DNA from: Siphonodentalium dalli
Lineage: Eukaryota; Mollusca; Scaphopoda; Gadilida; Siphonodentaliidae
Assembly (NCBI GenBank): GCA_032622095.1
Contig: CP136061.1
Span: forward strand, 217,896,373-217,960,372
Length of the DNA: 64,000 nt
Direction of reading: 5' to 3'
Shown: positions 48,006 to 60,589 of the stretch, piece after piece
Layout of the letters: every line of letters begins with the position of its first letter
How positions within the stretch are numbered: position 1 is the first letter of the stretch
Notes under the pieces: generated by a model
The model's database searches: none
What the model was told of the DNA's origin: nothing
What the model saw: the letters and a program-made list of their open reading frames with translations, nothing else
Position numbers and translations under genes: made by a program

Positions 48006-48061
48006 TCGGGTTGACTTTGTCATGAAAATCGTTCAGCGCCCGTCAAAATGTATTGAGTCAG

Positions 48062-48282
48062 TTTACTTCAAAAGCTGTAATTTTTTTATTATAAAAGTGG
48101 AGACCTAGTTTTTTTACTACAAAAGCTGGTGTTTTTTACTTCAAAAGCAGACCTCACTTTACTACAAAAACTGGCGATTTTATTACAAAAGTGGTGAGGC
48201 ACTTCAAAAGCTGGCGTTTTTTACTTCAAAAGTGGAGACCTACTTCAAAAGTGGTCAGTTAATTCAAAAGCTGGCGTAACAC
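48062..48282 (+). repeat. CTTCAAAAG minisatellite, copy B
   Basis: Counterpart of 14930-15165, with the same unit variants and order. Confidence 0.8.
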
Positions 48283-48700
48283 CCCTGTCCGGAAAGGCTT
48301 CTATCAATATTGATTTTTTATTTCGAATATTTTATTGGGCTTGTTTATTTGTCTATTTTTAGAACAGAACATTCGGGTGATACCATATAGCGATATAGAG
48401 CATTAGGCTGTTCCTATGGTTACGTACCGAGCGTCAAATGTCCCAGATTGATTGGTTGTTTTGTGTTATTCCATAGTTATAAGCGATAATGGGTATAATT
48501 AACGTTTATATGTGACAAAATTACGCAATAAAATTTCTGGTCTCTGTTAACAGTAACTGCTATTGTTCGTTAGTTAAACAACCACACATTTTTAGACCAG
48601 AAAATATTTGAAATAAAATGAATATTAATCGATAAAAGCATTTCCGGAAAGGAGTCTTCGATTCAGATCTAATATTTTATACCCCGGTAACTATATAATT
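48283..48700 (+). mobile_element. TTAA family A element without nested insertion
   Basis: Counterpart of 15166-16094. The single TTAA at 48499-48502 is the empty target of the element nested in copy A. Confidence 0.85.
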
Positions 48701-48701
48701 A

Positions 48702-48863
48702 GGGGATAACGGTGTGGTGTTTTGTGATTTCGGAAAGTTACAGAGCTAATATACTGTGGCAAATTTAGTTAATGGGCGACGGCGGAGCCCATTAACGGGT
48801 ATTTGCCACAGTATATTCGCCCTGTACCATTCCGAAATCATAAAACAACACACTATTTTCCCC
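48702..48863. mobile_element. 160-bp hairpin MITE, copy B
   Basis: Counterpart of 16095-16263, with a slightly shorter loop. Confidence 0.8.
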
Positions 48864-51800
48864 ATTCTAATCCTCTTCGAACTTAAAACGCCATTTAGAC
48901 AAACAAATGCCTCGTAATTATCAACGAAATGTGCGGTCATAGAAAACACTTCACGATTTTTTATTTTAAATTTAATGCGCTAGATAAAATATAGTCCCCC
49001 AATTAACATCGCTCTTATCGTTAAAAATGCCACCTCGGATAGAAATAAATATGCACAACAATTAGTTTCTGCATGTAGTTGTCTTTTTCAGAATTTTATC
49101 ACTTACAAATTGCGGTTTTTATTTTACCGCGAACTTGAAGTTGAATTGAATTTGAAACAATGGAAAATTGTTTACTCAAATGAGATGTATTTCACGCCGT
49201 ATTTGTCGCGGTTTCATGTCAAGAAATTTGGTCAAATGATATCGAAACAATGATATTGATGGGATATAACGGCGTAGTGTTTTGTGCTTTCTGAAAGTAC
49301 ATGTATACAGGGCGAATATGCTGACTGTCAAATTTCGTCAAAAGCGATGCTGCTGGTTTGTTTATATAGCAACGAGCTAGTAACGGAAGTCAGTAGACCG
49401 GGCGCCAACTTAGTTAGTCTATACATCTACTCCGTAACGTCGCCGGCATATACTGCGTAACGGTGACGTCACGGAGAGAAACGGAACAGTGTGCCCAGCT
49501 GGATTGGGCATAGGGAGGGAGAATATTAGAAATTTAGCTGACGCAATATTGGCGCGTAGGAATATATAACATTGAAGAGGTGAACCGGACTATACATTGC
49601 GACAGGTTATCGATGAATAACCCCCCGCAAATATGTGATGTTTCCGGGGGTATATTGGCTTAAGTGCATTAGAATACATGTTTACAAAGAGATAATCCAC
49701 CTTTAAATAAACTCGCTGATTTATAAATATACCAACGTGAATAGTATACGCTACCCTTAAACGAAGAGCTATCAATCATGCTTAAATTGTGGCTGCTGCC
49801 TATATCGACCAATGGGTGGGTGGGATGTAGAACGTACAGCGAGCAAAACATAGCTGTTACTTATATGGTTGTGGTGATTAAATGGTTATTTTTGTAATAT
49901 TATTGATCCAAAACTAAACAAAATAAGTATTGGCATAATTTGCCCGAAATAGGACGACATATATAAGCCCAACTATGTAAAATGAACCAACGACCTTGTG
50001 AATAGGCTAGTAGCCGCTATACTAATTTCAGAAATGTCAAAAAGTACAGTTTAAACCGTGAAATTCGAAAATTTGGTCAAATCATCATTTATGTTTTCGG
50101 GGATGTTTAACAAGAATTCAAAATTCAAATATCATGTCGATTTTGTCGACCTCACTTTCCTGATTCAATAACAGAATACCATTCCCAAATTCGTTATGTA
50201 TTTTTCGAGTTGTGTGCCTTTAAAAACGGGGCCACAATTTCTCAGAATGATCCAAATTCCGTATTTTAAAGATGGATTATCTCTTTAAATAACAAATTTT
50301 AAATAGTTGCATGGGTACAACATAATAAATATGAACTGAAGACCCCTGTCTGGAAAAGCTTCTTTCAATTAATATTGATTTTATTTCGAATATTAAATCG
50401 GGACCGTTCGTGTTACTATTTTTAGAACAGACCATTCGGATGATACCATATTGCGATATAGAGCACTTGGCTGTTCCTACGGCTACGCAACGAACGTCAA
50501 ATGTCACAGATTGGTTGTTTGCATTGTTTTTTTTTCCAAAGATATGAGCGCCAATAAGTAAAATTAACGTTTATTTGTGACAAAATTATTACATAAAATT
50601 TCTGGTCTCTGTTAACGGTAAACACTATTGTTCGTTAGCTGAACAAACACACCTTTTTAGACCAGAAAATATTCGAAATAATATTAATATTAATCGATAG
50701 AAGCATTTCCGGACAGGTGTCTTCAAGTTCGATTCAAATCTAATATTTTATACCCGGTAACTATATAATACACGTTTACAAAGAGATAATCCACCTTTAA
50801 GGTAAACTATTTAAAAAATGGAGGAAAAAGAAGTGTTTTCCCCAGTGTTTTATTAATTCCCTCACTCGATTATGCACACAACATGATTAATTTGTTAATT
50901 TATGAATCTATGATAACGAAGAAAAAATTTATCAAACAAAATGTGTGTTCCATTGTACAGTCACAGCCAAATTTGCCTCTGACACATAACTCGCGTGATG
51001 AAATGCAATATTTGAGTTCATGTAACTCAATAAAATGATATTCATACGCCTTGATTTTCTGATCAACCTTTTAAGAATTATACTAGATTGAGCGAATTGT
51101 AAAGGAATTAACAAAACAGTATTGAAGAAAATCAACTTATGGCCCTTTGAATCCTTAGTCTTCATTCACTTGTTTAAAAAAAACACATTATGGGGCATTT
51201 TTGTCCATTCCAAAAAGTCAAAATTTGGGGCATAAACAGAAGAAAAAAAAACAAAGAAAAAACAAACAATGTGTGGTTTAATGTGTATAATTATTTGAAC
51301 TGACCCCCACAACACTTATGTGTTGAAACATTAATTTAGCCATACACTGGAGTAAGATTCCCGTATTATAAAGATGAGTGAAATCCAGAGACATTGAATG
51401 GTATAACAATTGAAATTATATTTTCTCCACACACAAACAAAAAAACAAACAAAATTATTTCAGAGGGAAGATCAAATAATTTTAGACAGTAAACTTTCGT
51501 TTATTGTTTTTGATTATACACAAACACCTTTACAATTTGACAAAAACGCCACACGAGAGCATTTTCGGGAAAAGACTATCTTAGAGTTCATAGGACCATA
51601 ATTTAATTTTCTTCACAAATGTATTTGGAAAGTCCTACACAATTTGTTTACACTATATTCTTAAAAGGTGAAAGGTTTTAATAAAAGTAGAGCATAGGAT
51701 ATTAATTTAATTGAGTTAAATAACCTCAAATATGACATTTCATCACACGAGTTCTGTAGCAGAAGTACATTTGGAACACACATATTGTTTGAGAATATTT

Positions 51801-52212
51801 TCTTCTTCTTAATCCTAGATGCACAAATTAACCATCTTTTGTGTATAATCTAGTGAGGAAATGACTAAAAAAGTGAAATAGCCCTCCATTTTGCGCTTGT
51901 TTTTTTAATATAATTAACCATAAGTATTTGGCTCATTCTGAGAAATTGAGGCTCAGAAATCAGGTAAAAAAAAGACATGATATTTGTAGGACTTTTGAAT
52001 TTGAATTTTTATATATACATCTGTGAATATCCATAAATTGATGATTTGACAAAATTGTCCCAATTTTTATTCACGAAATTCACCAATTTCTCTTTTTCTG
52101 ATTTTATGTATGCTATTTATGGAGGTTTATGTACCTTTTACAGCAAAAACAAATTGTGTTGTTCTGAAACTATAAATCCACTGGACTGCGCTCTTCAAAT
52201 AAGAGTAAGAAG
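48864..52212. other. Gene-less AT-rich DNA of duplication copy B
   Basis: Aligns with 16264-19560. Apart from the family A element at 50270-50796 I see no gene or named repeat here. Confidence 0.6.
50270..50796 (+). mobile_element. TTAA family A element, complete
   Basis: This 527-bp element has TTAA at 50266-50269 and 50797-50800, AGATGGATTATCTCTTTAA at the left and GAGATAATCCACCT at the right. Copy A has no element at the matching point near 18185, though short flanking differences blur the exact empty site. Confidence 0.88.
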
Positions 52213-52216
52213 TTAA

Positions 52217-52909
52217 AGATGGATTACCTCTTTAAATAATAAATTTGAAATAGTTGCGTGAGTATAAAATAATAAATATGAACTGAAGACCCCTGTCCGG
52301 AAAAGCTTCTATCAAATAATATTGATTTTATTTCGAATATTTATTGGGGCCGTTTATTTGTCTATTTTTAGAACAGACCATTCGGGTGATACCATATAGC
52401 GATAGAGATCATTAGGCTGTTCCGATGGCTACGCACCGAGCGTCAAATGTCCCAGATTGATTGGTTGTATTGTTTTATTCCATAGTTATAAGAGATAATG
52501 GGTATAATTAACGTTTATTAGTGACAAAATTAAAAAAAATTTGTTTACTTCAAAACTCGTTGCCTGTTTTGTTTTTTTACATCAAAAGCTGGCGATTTTA
52601 CTTCAAAAGTGGTGACCTTATTTTACATCAAAAGCTGGCGATTTTGAAGCCTGTACATGAAAACCCTAGCACCTAGAATGGCGGCACTGGCCTGAAGCTT
52701 TCCAAGTGTTGGAAATTTTCACCCTGACGTGCACGTACCCCACTAGTCAAAGGTCGGAAAATCCGACTGAAGACCATTCAGTCCACAATTTTGGCTGAAA
52801 AGTAGGAACATATTCGACTATTTTGCTTCATTTATCTGCTTGGACGGATATTTTGCTTGTGTTTTTGTGTTTTCAGAAAACTGCTAGAATTAGCCATATG
52901 AGCGCCATC
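52217..52909 (+). mobile_element. Family A left half joined to other internal sequence (long variant)
   Basis: It begins after TTAA (52213-52216) with AGATGGATTACCTC and follows the family to about 52528. It then continues with a CTTCAAAAG minisatellite (52535-52640), the block shared with 8600-8704 and about 160 bp not seen elsewhere. The same left-half-to-block order at 8600-8963 suggests a genuine longer family member. Confidence 0.65.
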
Positions 52910-52913
52910 TTAA

Positions 52914-53445
52914 AGATGGATTATCTCTTTAAATAACAAATTTGAAATAGTTGCGTGGGTATAAAATAATAAATATGAACTGATGACCTCTGTCCGGAAA
53001 GGCTTCTATCAAATAATATTGATTTTATTTCGAATATTTAAAAATTATTGGGCCCGTTTATTTGTCTATTTTTAGAACAGACCATTCGGGTGATACCATA
53101 TAGCGATAGAGAGCATTAAGCTGTTCAGATGGCTACGCACCGAGCGTCAAATGTCCCAGATTGATTGGTTGTATTGTTTTATTCCATAGTTATAAGCTGA
53201 TAATGGGTATAATTAACGTTTATTTGAGACAAAATTAAACAATAAAATTTCAGGTCTCTGTTAACAGTAACCGCTATTGTTCGATAGTTAAACAACCACA
53301 CCTTTTTAGACCAGAAAATATTCGAAATAAAATGAATATTAATCGATAGAAGCATTTCCGGACAAGAGTCTTCGATTCAGATATAATATTTGATACCCCG
53401 GTAAGTTAACTATATAATACATGTTTACAAAGAGATAATCCACCT
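52914..53445 (+). mobile_element. TTAA family A element, complete
   Basis: This 532-bp element has TTAA at 52910-52913 and 53446-53449. Together with 52217-52909 it occupies the site that is a single TTAA at 19561-19564 in copy A, about 110 bp downstream of the zinc-finger stop codon. Confidence 0.9.
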
Positions 53446-53559
53446 TTAAACAGACGACCGTCCCTTCCGATGTTTGTAATTACCACGTCGTGCGTGTAAA
53501 CAACGAGTTACCTGGCCACGAAGTACCCAATGATGCGCTGCGACCACGGGCGTAAGATG

Positions 53560-56019
53560 TTAAGCATCTACTAAATCAAATCCCGCCGTTCTTGCACTGG
53601 TTCGGTGCTCTTCTGATACATAGCTACCAATGATCGAAGACGACAGAACTTTTAGAAGACTCCCAGTTGGAGGACGAATATAACAGCCCAGCTCGAGACA
53701 GTATCTGTACACTCTTGGATTCCCCTTCCGGGGTTTTGCCATAACACATATCACCAATATCTTACTTCTAGACAGACCCTTTGAACAACCAGCACATTTC
53801 GGAAGAACCCCACGTTGATGCGTACCATCATATACATCCAGGTATGCTCTACCAAAACGAACTTCAGTCCTGAAGTTTTGCAACGTAAATTTCTTTCTCG
53901 TTTCCACTCGTCCTGATTTACAATATCTTCTCTCGTGGATATAGCGGGTAACAGACGTCTTGTATGTTTTACCACAGAATGTACAAGGGAAACGATTGCT
54001 TTTTGGCATAAATTCATTTCTTGTTTCCACACTGGCATTTGTGTTTCTGGCAGCTCGTCCTGATTTACAACATTTTCTCTCATGGATATAGCGGCTAGCA
54101 GACGTCTTGTATGTTTTACCACAGAATGTACACAGGGAACTAGTTTCACGATGGACATAGTACATGTGTTTCCGTACTCCTGACTTTGAGAAAAAACTCC
54201 GACCACAAACAGAACATAAATGCGACATAATCTTTCCTATATGACTCTTACACGTATTGTTCTCATGGAACCAGCGCGCGGAATACGATTTGAAAACAAG
54301 GTCACAATATTTACAGAGATTTTTGTTTTCACGTTTTTCTGTAGACTTTGACCGATGCGTAATACCTTCTCGCATCCTACACGATAGTTTCTCGTGATTG
54401 TAGAGAACATCTGGCGATTTGAACGCCTTGCCGCACAACTTACAGATAAATTTCTTTTCACCATGCACGTACATGTGACGTGTTAGCCTTCCTCGGCTGA
54501 TGAAACTCATACCACATATAGAACAAACGTGTGACCGATCCGTGGATCGCATCCTACACGATAGTTTCTCGTGATTGTGGACAACATCTGGCGATTTGAA
54601 CGCCATACCGCACAACTTACAGATAAATTTATTTTCACCATGCACGTACATGTGACGTGTTAGCGTTCCTTGCCTGATGAAACTCATGCCACATATAGAA
54701 CAAACGTGTGACCGATCCGTGGAATGCACATACTTGTGGCTATTCAACGTTTTTTTAGATCGAAATCGTTTCCCACATGTTTCACATGAGAAATTCCGCT
54801 CCCCAGTATGACGAGTCATGTGAGTTTCCAGAAATAACTTACGGGTGAACACTCTTCCACATAAATCACAACTCAGCGATTTACTCTTACTAATCGTGGG
54901 TTTACTCTTACTAATCGTGTGTACACACATCGCTTTAGAATGGGCTATTAGGAGACACGGGAAGTCAAACGAACGTTCACACTTAGCACACGTTGTTTTG
55001 CTCTTATTTCGTTGGTTATAGTCTTCGTGATTCTCGAAGTCACGCAGTTGCTTCATCACTTTGCAACAATGATCACACTTATACGAAGGATTCACTGTGT
55101 GGGATGCACTCATATGCTTCGTTTTAACAAGATGGGTTGCAAACACCTTCCGGCAAATATTACATGTTTTACGATGAATTTCTGCGTGTCGTATCAACAT
55201 TCCTTGAACGGAAAACGAAGCTGCACATACATCGCACTTAAACTGAGAGTTAGGATTATGTACGTCAAACTTGTGTAATTCATAATCCTTTAGCTGTTTA
55301 AAGATTTTGCCATCTGCACATACCCCACACTCAAAAGACGGCGTGACCGTGTGTACTTTTATTTTGTGAACCAGCATACTTCGAGTAATGACCTTTGGAC
55401 ACAAGTCACATTTCAGGCCCCTACGCACATGTCTGTCGTCTGCTATTTCGGCTATTGTCATACTCTCAGAATGATGCGCAATGTTACTATTTTCTTTGAG
55501 TTCGGTCCTAGACACAGTCGACAATTCATTGTGCTGTTTGTTCTCTTCGTCGTGAGAATTTATAACTAAATCCGTCCCGTCAGCTGAATCTGTGATTACG
55601 CATGTCTGTTCAGGGTCCGACATGTTCCGGTGATTGACTGTTGCGTCACTTTGGTCTGCGGTTTCTGAACGAGCTGAAATGTCTTCAAGTATTAAGAGGT
55701 CCTCTCGAGAATTACGATACTCGTCTGTTTGGAGGGAGTCTACAGCACATGGACACATTTTAGAACTACAGCAACAGAGAACGACTTGCACACCCTTGTC
55801 AACATATTTCAATTTGATATTATTCTCATTGCCATCTTGTGCTCTGTCTTTGTTATTTGAAAAGAGTCCACCAGTTGACATCTGCCATAGCGATGGATTC
55901 GGAATCGCCAGAGGATACGAAGAATGGGATCGTATATGTTGCAGGAGATCATTCCTGAAGCTAAATTCACTCGAACAGACACCACAAGAAAACATACCTT
56001 CCATCGATAATTCAATCAT
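53560..56019 (-). CDS. C2H2/C2HC zinc-finger protein, paralog B
   Basis: An intact single-exon frame of 819 residues, co-linear with paralog A. It has the N-terminal finger at 12-32, the Cys cluster at 82-91 and an extra finger at 203-223 (LKCDLCPKVITRSML, absent from A). Fingers follow near 231, 262, 286, 315, 344, 384 and 412. A 59-residue two-finger unit (433-491) is repeated in tandem (492-550). Further fingers start near 569, 602, 630 and 679. Several fingers are C2HC (KLSC, NNTC, RRYC). The C-terminal 100 residues differ from paralog A at only about four positions and keep KCAGC (741-745) and YCLELGC. The stronger conservation of the tail than of finger number suggests a shared essential function of the tail, with variable DNA contacts. 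Confidence 0.9.
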   Translation of the reverse strand: MIELSMEGMFSCGVCSSEFSFRNDLLQHIRSHSSYPLAIPNPSLWQMSTGGLFSNNKDRAQDGNENNIKLKYVDKGVQVVLCCCSSKMCPCAVDSLQTDEYRNSREDLLILEDISARSETADQSDATVNHRNMSDPEQTCVITDSADGTDLVINSHDEENKQHNELSTVSRTELKENSNIAHHSESMTIAEIADDRHVRRGLKCDLCPKVITRSMLVHKIKVHTVTPSFECGVCADGKIFKQLKDYELHKFDVHNPNSQFKCDVCAASFSVQGMLIRHAEIHRKTCNICRKVFATHLVKTKHMSASHTVNPSYKCDHCCKVMKQLRDFENHEDYNQRNKSKTTCAKCERSFDFPCLLIAHSKAMCVHTISKSKPTISKSKSLSCDLCGRVFTRKLFLETHMTRHTGERNFSCETCGKRFRSKKTLNSHKYVHSTDRSHVCSICGMSFIRQGTLTRHMYVHGENKFICKLCGMAFKSPDVVHNHEKLSCRMRSTDRSHVCSICGMSFISRGRLTRHMYVHGEKKFICKLCGKAFKSPDVLYNHEKLSCRMREGITHRSKSTEKRENKNLCKYCDLVFKSYSARWFHENNTCKSHIGKIMSHLCSVCGRSFFSKSGVRKHMYYVHRETSSLCTFCGKTYKTSASRYIHERKCCKSGRAARNTNASVETRNEFMPKSNRFPCTFCGKTYKTSVTRYIHERRYCKSGRVETRKKFTLQNFRTEVRFGRAYLDVYDGTHQRGVLPKCAGCSKGLSRSKILVICVMAKPRKGNPRVYRYCLELGCYIRPPTGSLLKVLSSSIIGSYVSEEHRTSARTAGFDLVDA
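54370..54723 (-). repeat. Tandem duplication of a two-finger coding unit in paralog B
   Basis: Two 177-bp units encode residues 433-491 and 492-550, both starting STDRSHVCSICGMSF. Paralog A has a single unit at residues 412-470. The duplication keeps the frame. Confidence 0.9.
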
Positions 56020-56106
56020 TATCTACTACTGTGTGGGAGCACTCCGATCTCTAACCTGCGCACATCTGAAAAATAATTCAGGTGTTACACATATATATCC
56101 CATTAA

Positions 56107-57420
56107 AGGGTTACTAATATCTGGCCATTTATATGACTCCAGCAATTTATTCATTTCCATTATAATTACCATGTTGTTAGCATTGTTCATAGAGCAAATA
56201 AGTTTATTTTGCACTATTTCATGGCTCAAATTCATTCATTTGTTACATATATTATATTATTATTATTGTGTATTATTATTGGAAGAAATTTCAACTCTGT
56301 CATGTTTAGGATACCCTTAAGTCAAATGGTTGGTTGGTATAAATTCGACGTTGCTAAACGGTCACCTATGCGTACGAAATTACGGACGCAAAACGCACTG
56401 GAACGGCGGAATGCAATGTTCAAATATTTCGGCAAGGTAGATAACCCATTTTTCGTAAACAATTCTGATATTTCCAATTTCTGGAATGCAAACAGGAAAG
56501 TAATATGGTGCGTATTGGCGATGTGTATGCTGGTTTAATATAATAGTATTTGAAGTTTTTATGGCTAGCATGTATAGTTACTATAGTTTAGATGGATAAA
56601 TATTAAAGTATATAGATAGATATAATTAGATATATACTATAAAAAGGTACATACATATATCAAATATATCAACAACAGTAAATTGAAATATTCATTGTAC
56701 ATATATATCAGTAAATCCCTATATGATGTACGGAGAGTACAATGTCATATATTTATGTAATTCTCTATTCCAGATTTGATGTAGGGGTAGTACAATGTGA
56801 TAATTGGACAATTTGTATAGTGGAATACATTAGTTTATATCAAAACAATGCTCTCCTTACATTTTCTTAACCTGGGAAGGCATAATAACCCATGCTAACT
56901 ATGGGCATCATCCCCATAACAAAAAATAAAAAATAAAAATAAAACCATCGCTCCCTCATCGATTCTAAACAAAAATGGCCTGAAAATCAAAACACTTTTT
57001 TTTAAATTTATTTTAGGGCCGATTTTACAGACCGTAAATTAGGGCCGATGAGATCGGCCCCTGGTACTGAAAGGGTTAAAGTACACTAAATCTGGCCATT
57101 TATGTGACCATCTCCTTTTATACTCAGCAGTATATATACAACAAATTAAATGAATGAATTTGAGCCATGGATTAGTGCAAAATACACTTGTATGCTCTAT
57201 GAACGATGCAAACAACATGGTATTTATAATGAAAATGAATTTATGACTCCAGCCATTTATTCATTTTCATTATAATTACCAATGTTAGCATTGTTCATAG
57301 AGCAAATAAGTTTATTTTGCACTATTCCATGGCTCAAATTCATTCATTTGTTACATATATATTCTGTTGAGTATAAAAGGAGATGATCTAGAATGGCCGG
57401 ATTTAGTGTACAGTACTCCT
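56107..57420. mobile_element. TTAA family D elements with an intervening insert
   Basis: 56107-56250 matches the start of the 21953-22156 element. 57080-57420 is a complete, nearly perfectly palindromic family D element (TTAA at 57076-57079 and 57421-57424). Between them, 56250-57075 ends GGTACTGAAAGGG before TTAA, a piggyBac-like terminus, and contains a GGGCCGAT palindrome (57010-57060). Its left boundary is unclear. Confidence 0.6.
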
Positions 57421-58163
57421 TTAAACAATAATATATTGTGTGAATTATAGTATACATAGTGTTTGTGTCTCGAATCTTGCGATCAATGTTCACAAAACGA
57501 TTATGCTCGTAACTTTCTATCACCTTACCTAGTGAATCTCAAATGCGGCTAGAATACTGTCCTGATTTTATAGCTGAATAGTGGAACTATAGAACTACCA
57601 AATGCGACGCGTGTTGTATATTATTCTCACCACCAATGGGATTCGCCATCAGACTCAAGCCAAACATGTAGCTGTCCTCAGACCTCACAAAACAATGTCA
57701 TTCTTGATATATTTTACATGATATATTACAAACTGAGCGATGGACGAATTATTACTATGAAACTAATTTTTAATTCATTATATTTAATATATACTTTATT
57801 TGGCCAAACTTGGTGAATATTATTTTGTGTTATGTTTTTGCCCACAAGGGGACGGCAGGAAGACAGTCGTATTTGTTTTCCTATCCCCGATAATTCATTG
57901 TTGTTAAATTGTATGGTTTAAACAAATTTATTCGCCATATATGCATATAAATACATACATTCAGCAACGGGATTGAAGAACAAGTGCGGGCCACTTATAA
58001 GCTACTTCTCTCCCGATCACCAGACACTCAAGTGAAGAAAAAAATGAACATGGCATTGAACAATTATATATGGTATTAAAGTGTATAATGGTATAGGTTG
58101 TTGTTGCTAGTCTCTCCCAAGTTGTTCGAATGCATATAGTTCGAAAGTAACTGGTTGCTTTAA

Positions 58164-58662
58164 AGATGGATTATCTCTTTAAATGACACATTTGAAATAG
58201 TTGTGTATGTATAAAATAATAGATATGAACTGAAGACCCCTGTCCGGAAAAGCTTCTATCAATTAATATTGATTTTATTTCGAATATTAAATCGGGACCG
58301 TTTATGTTACTATTTTTAGAACAGACCGTTCGGATGATAAAATATTGCGATATAGAGCACTGGGCTGTTCCTATGGCTACGCACCGAAAGTCAAATGTCC
58401 CAGATTGATTGTTTGTATTGTTTTGTATAATTGACGTTTATTTGTGACAAAATTGTACAATACTGAAAATTTCTGGTCTTGGTTAACAGTAACCACTATT
58501 GTTCGTTAGCTGAACAAACACGCCTTTTTAGACCAGAAAATATTCGAAATAAAATTAATATTAATCGATAGAAGCATTTCCGGACAGAAGTCTTCGATTC
58601 AAATCTAATATTTTATACCCGGGTAACTATATAATACATGTTTACAAAGAGATAATCCACCT
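58164..58662 (+). mobile_element. TTAA family A element, complete
   Basis: This 499-bp element has TTAA at 58160-58163 and 58663-58666. Terminal and internal blocks match the family throughout. Confidence 0.9.
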
Positions 58663-58804
58663 TTAAAGTGTACTGTGTTCATCGATCCTTAACAATGGTA
58701 ATGTGGCAGGGCAGTGAATATGTTCCTACAGAGCGTTTGTGACTGTTTTCCTGTACTCAGAAATATTAATTGTATTATTTATTGTTTTTTGTTTTCCTAA
58801 TAGA

Positions 58805-59600
58805 ATAAACAAGTGCACCGCACAGGGTACCCCCCCCCCCCCCCCCCCGCCAAGGTGGCTTTCCGTTGAGGTTTCTTAATTTTATGAAGATTCATATGAA
58901 GTTTGGTGACGATTGGATGAGGGATGTGGCCTGTAGGGTGTGCCAAAGGATTTACTCAGGCCAAGAGAAAATCCAAGATGGCCACTGGCAGCCATGTTTT
59001 TCTACAAATTTCGGAAATAATTGATGGCTCACATCTAGAGTTCACCCCGAAGATCCATACGGAGTTTGGTGATGATCGGATAAGGGACGTGACCTGTGGG
59101 ATGTGCCGAAGGATTTAGTCATGCAAAGAGCAAAATATAAGATGGCCGCTGGCAGCCATGTTTTTTTTGGACGAATTTCGGAAATAATCGATGGCTCCCA
59201 TCTAGAGGTCACCCCGAAGATCCATAAGAAGTTGGTGATGATCAGATAAAATGGGTGTGGTATGTAGGGTGTGCCAAAGGATATAGTCATGCAAATAGTA
59301 AAATCCAAGATTGCTGCCGGCGGCCATGTTTTTCATTGAAATTTTTTTAAATTCGAGAGGTGATTATAAACATTCCTGTAAATTTTCAAAACAATTCTCC
59401 AATAAATGCCAGCTGCAGATTGTGCCGATGGATTCCAATTTGAAATCCAAGATTGCTGCTGCCGGCCATGTTTTTTTGACGAATTTCTGAAACAATTCAT
59501 GACGCCCATCTATAGGTCACCCCAAAGATCCGTATGAAAATTGGTGATGGTCGGATGAGGGATGGGGCCTGTAGGGTGAGCCAAAGGAAATTGTAGACCC
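58805..59600 (+). repeat. Tandem ~180-bp AAGATGGCC repeat, copy B
   Basis: Four to five diverged units with GAAGTTTGGTGATGATCGG, CAAGATGGCC and GCCATGTTTTT. It is preceded by ACAAGTGCACCGCACAGGG and a C-run of about 18-20. Confidence 0.8.
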
Positions 59601-60589
59601 ACGGATGAAATGATTCCTTCAGTTAGTCTTTAATTTCAATCTGAATACTCTCAGGTGCGTAACAAAAAAAATGTGGTGGCCTAGTGAAGGATGGAAATTT
59701 CACTCAATGTCTCATTGCCAAATAATAGTCATCCTTACTGTTCCAAGACTAACTTGAAGGCTGCAATAGTGCTTGATCGCTAATATCGATATTTGAATAC
59801 TACTGAGTTAAACTTAAAACGCTTAGTGAAGACTTATTAAGCATTCATGTTTGGTAAAGGTTACACCAGTGAGCACTGAGCACTGTTCCCATGAAGACCG
59901 ACCAGTCTAATGTAGCTCATTTTGTCTATTATAGACCGATCGGTGGTTCACCAGGCCCTGTTAAATGCCACTTGGAGGCTGGAGCAGTGGCGGAAGATCA
60001 GGTCTAGATCAACCACCAATCGATCTATAGTACTAGTAGCCAAATCAGGCTAAAATACACCTGGGACTAGACTGATTGGTGTTCCTGGTACAGTGCTCAC
60101 CGATATTCTCAGTAAAGTTGAAAGATAAACTATAGAACATTTTGGAGTGACCCCCCTTATCCAAGATGCATGCAGGCTGTGACAGACTGATCATTCCATT
60201 AAAGCCCAATCGGGCTATAATAGACCGATCGGTGGTTCGCCCAAACTTGGAAGATGGTTGATGCAAACGTGAACGACGGATACAGAGACCACTACTTGAG
60301 TATTAATTCATCTAGGCATTGAAATTGCTATTCTGTGTAATTTTATAAATGGTATGTATTCCTTATATCTATTAGGCCTATTTATAGTTTATGTTTTTAT
60401 TTTATGCAGTCTAATTAACTTTTTAAATTATTGATCCACAAAAACCTCAAATGTCCCGAAGTTGCATCAAAACACCTACATGTAGCACAATTGTCTAGTA
60501 TCGCAAATCAATCACCAGTTAATAAGAGTATTCATTATGCTAAGCACATATAACTTATAAGCTGCTTACACATTTTAATTGGAACCAGC
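59601..60589. other. Gene-less stretch with a repeated TAGACCGATCGGTGGTTC motif
   Basis: The motif occurs at about 59933 and 60221, with a related inverted piece near 60007. No coding feature recognised. Confidence 0.5.

Noticed and set aside
55634-56320. 228-codon open frame on the plus strand opposite zinc-finger paralog B
   Set aside because: It lies antisense to the start of the zinc-finger CDS. The matching frame in paralog A differs in its end, and there is no motif, so I treat it as a shadow of the real gene.
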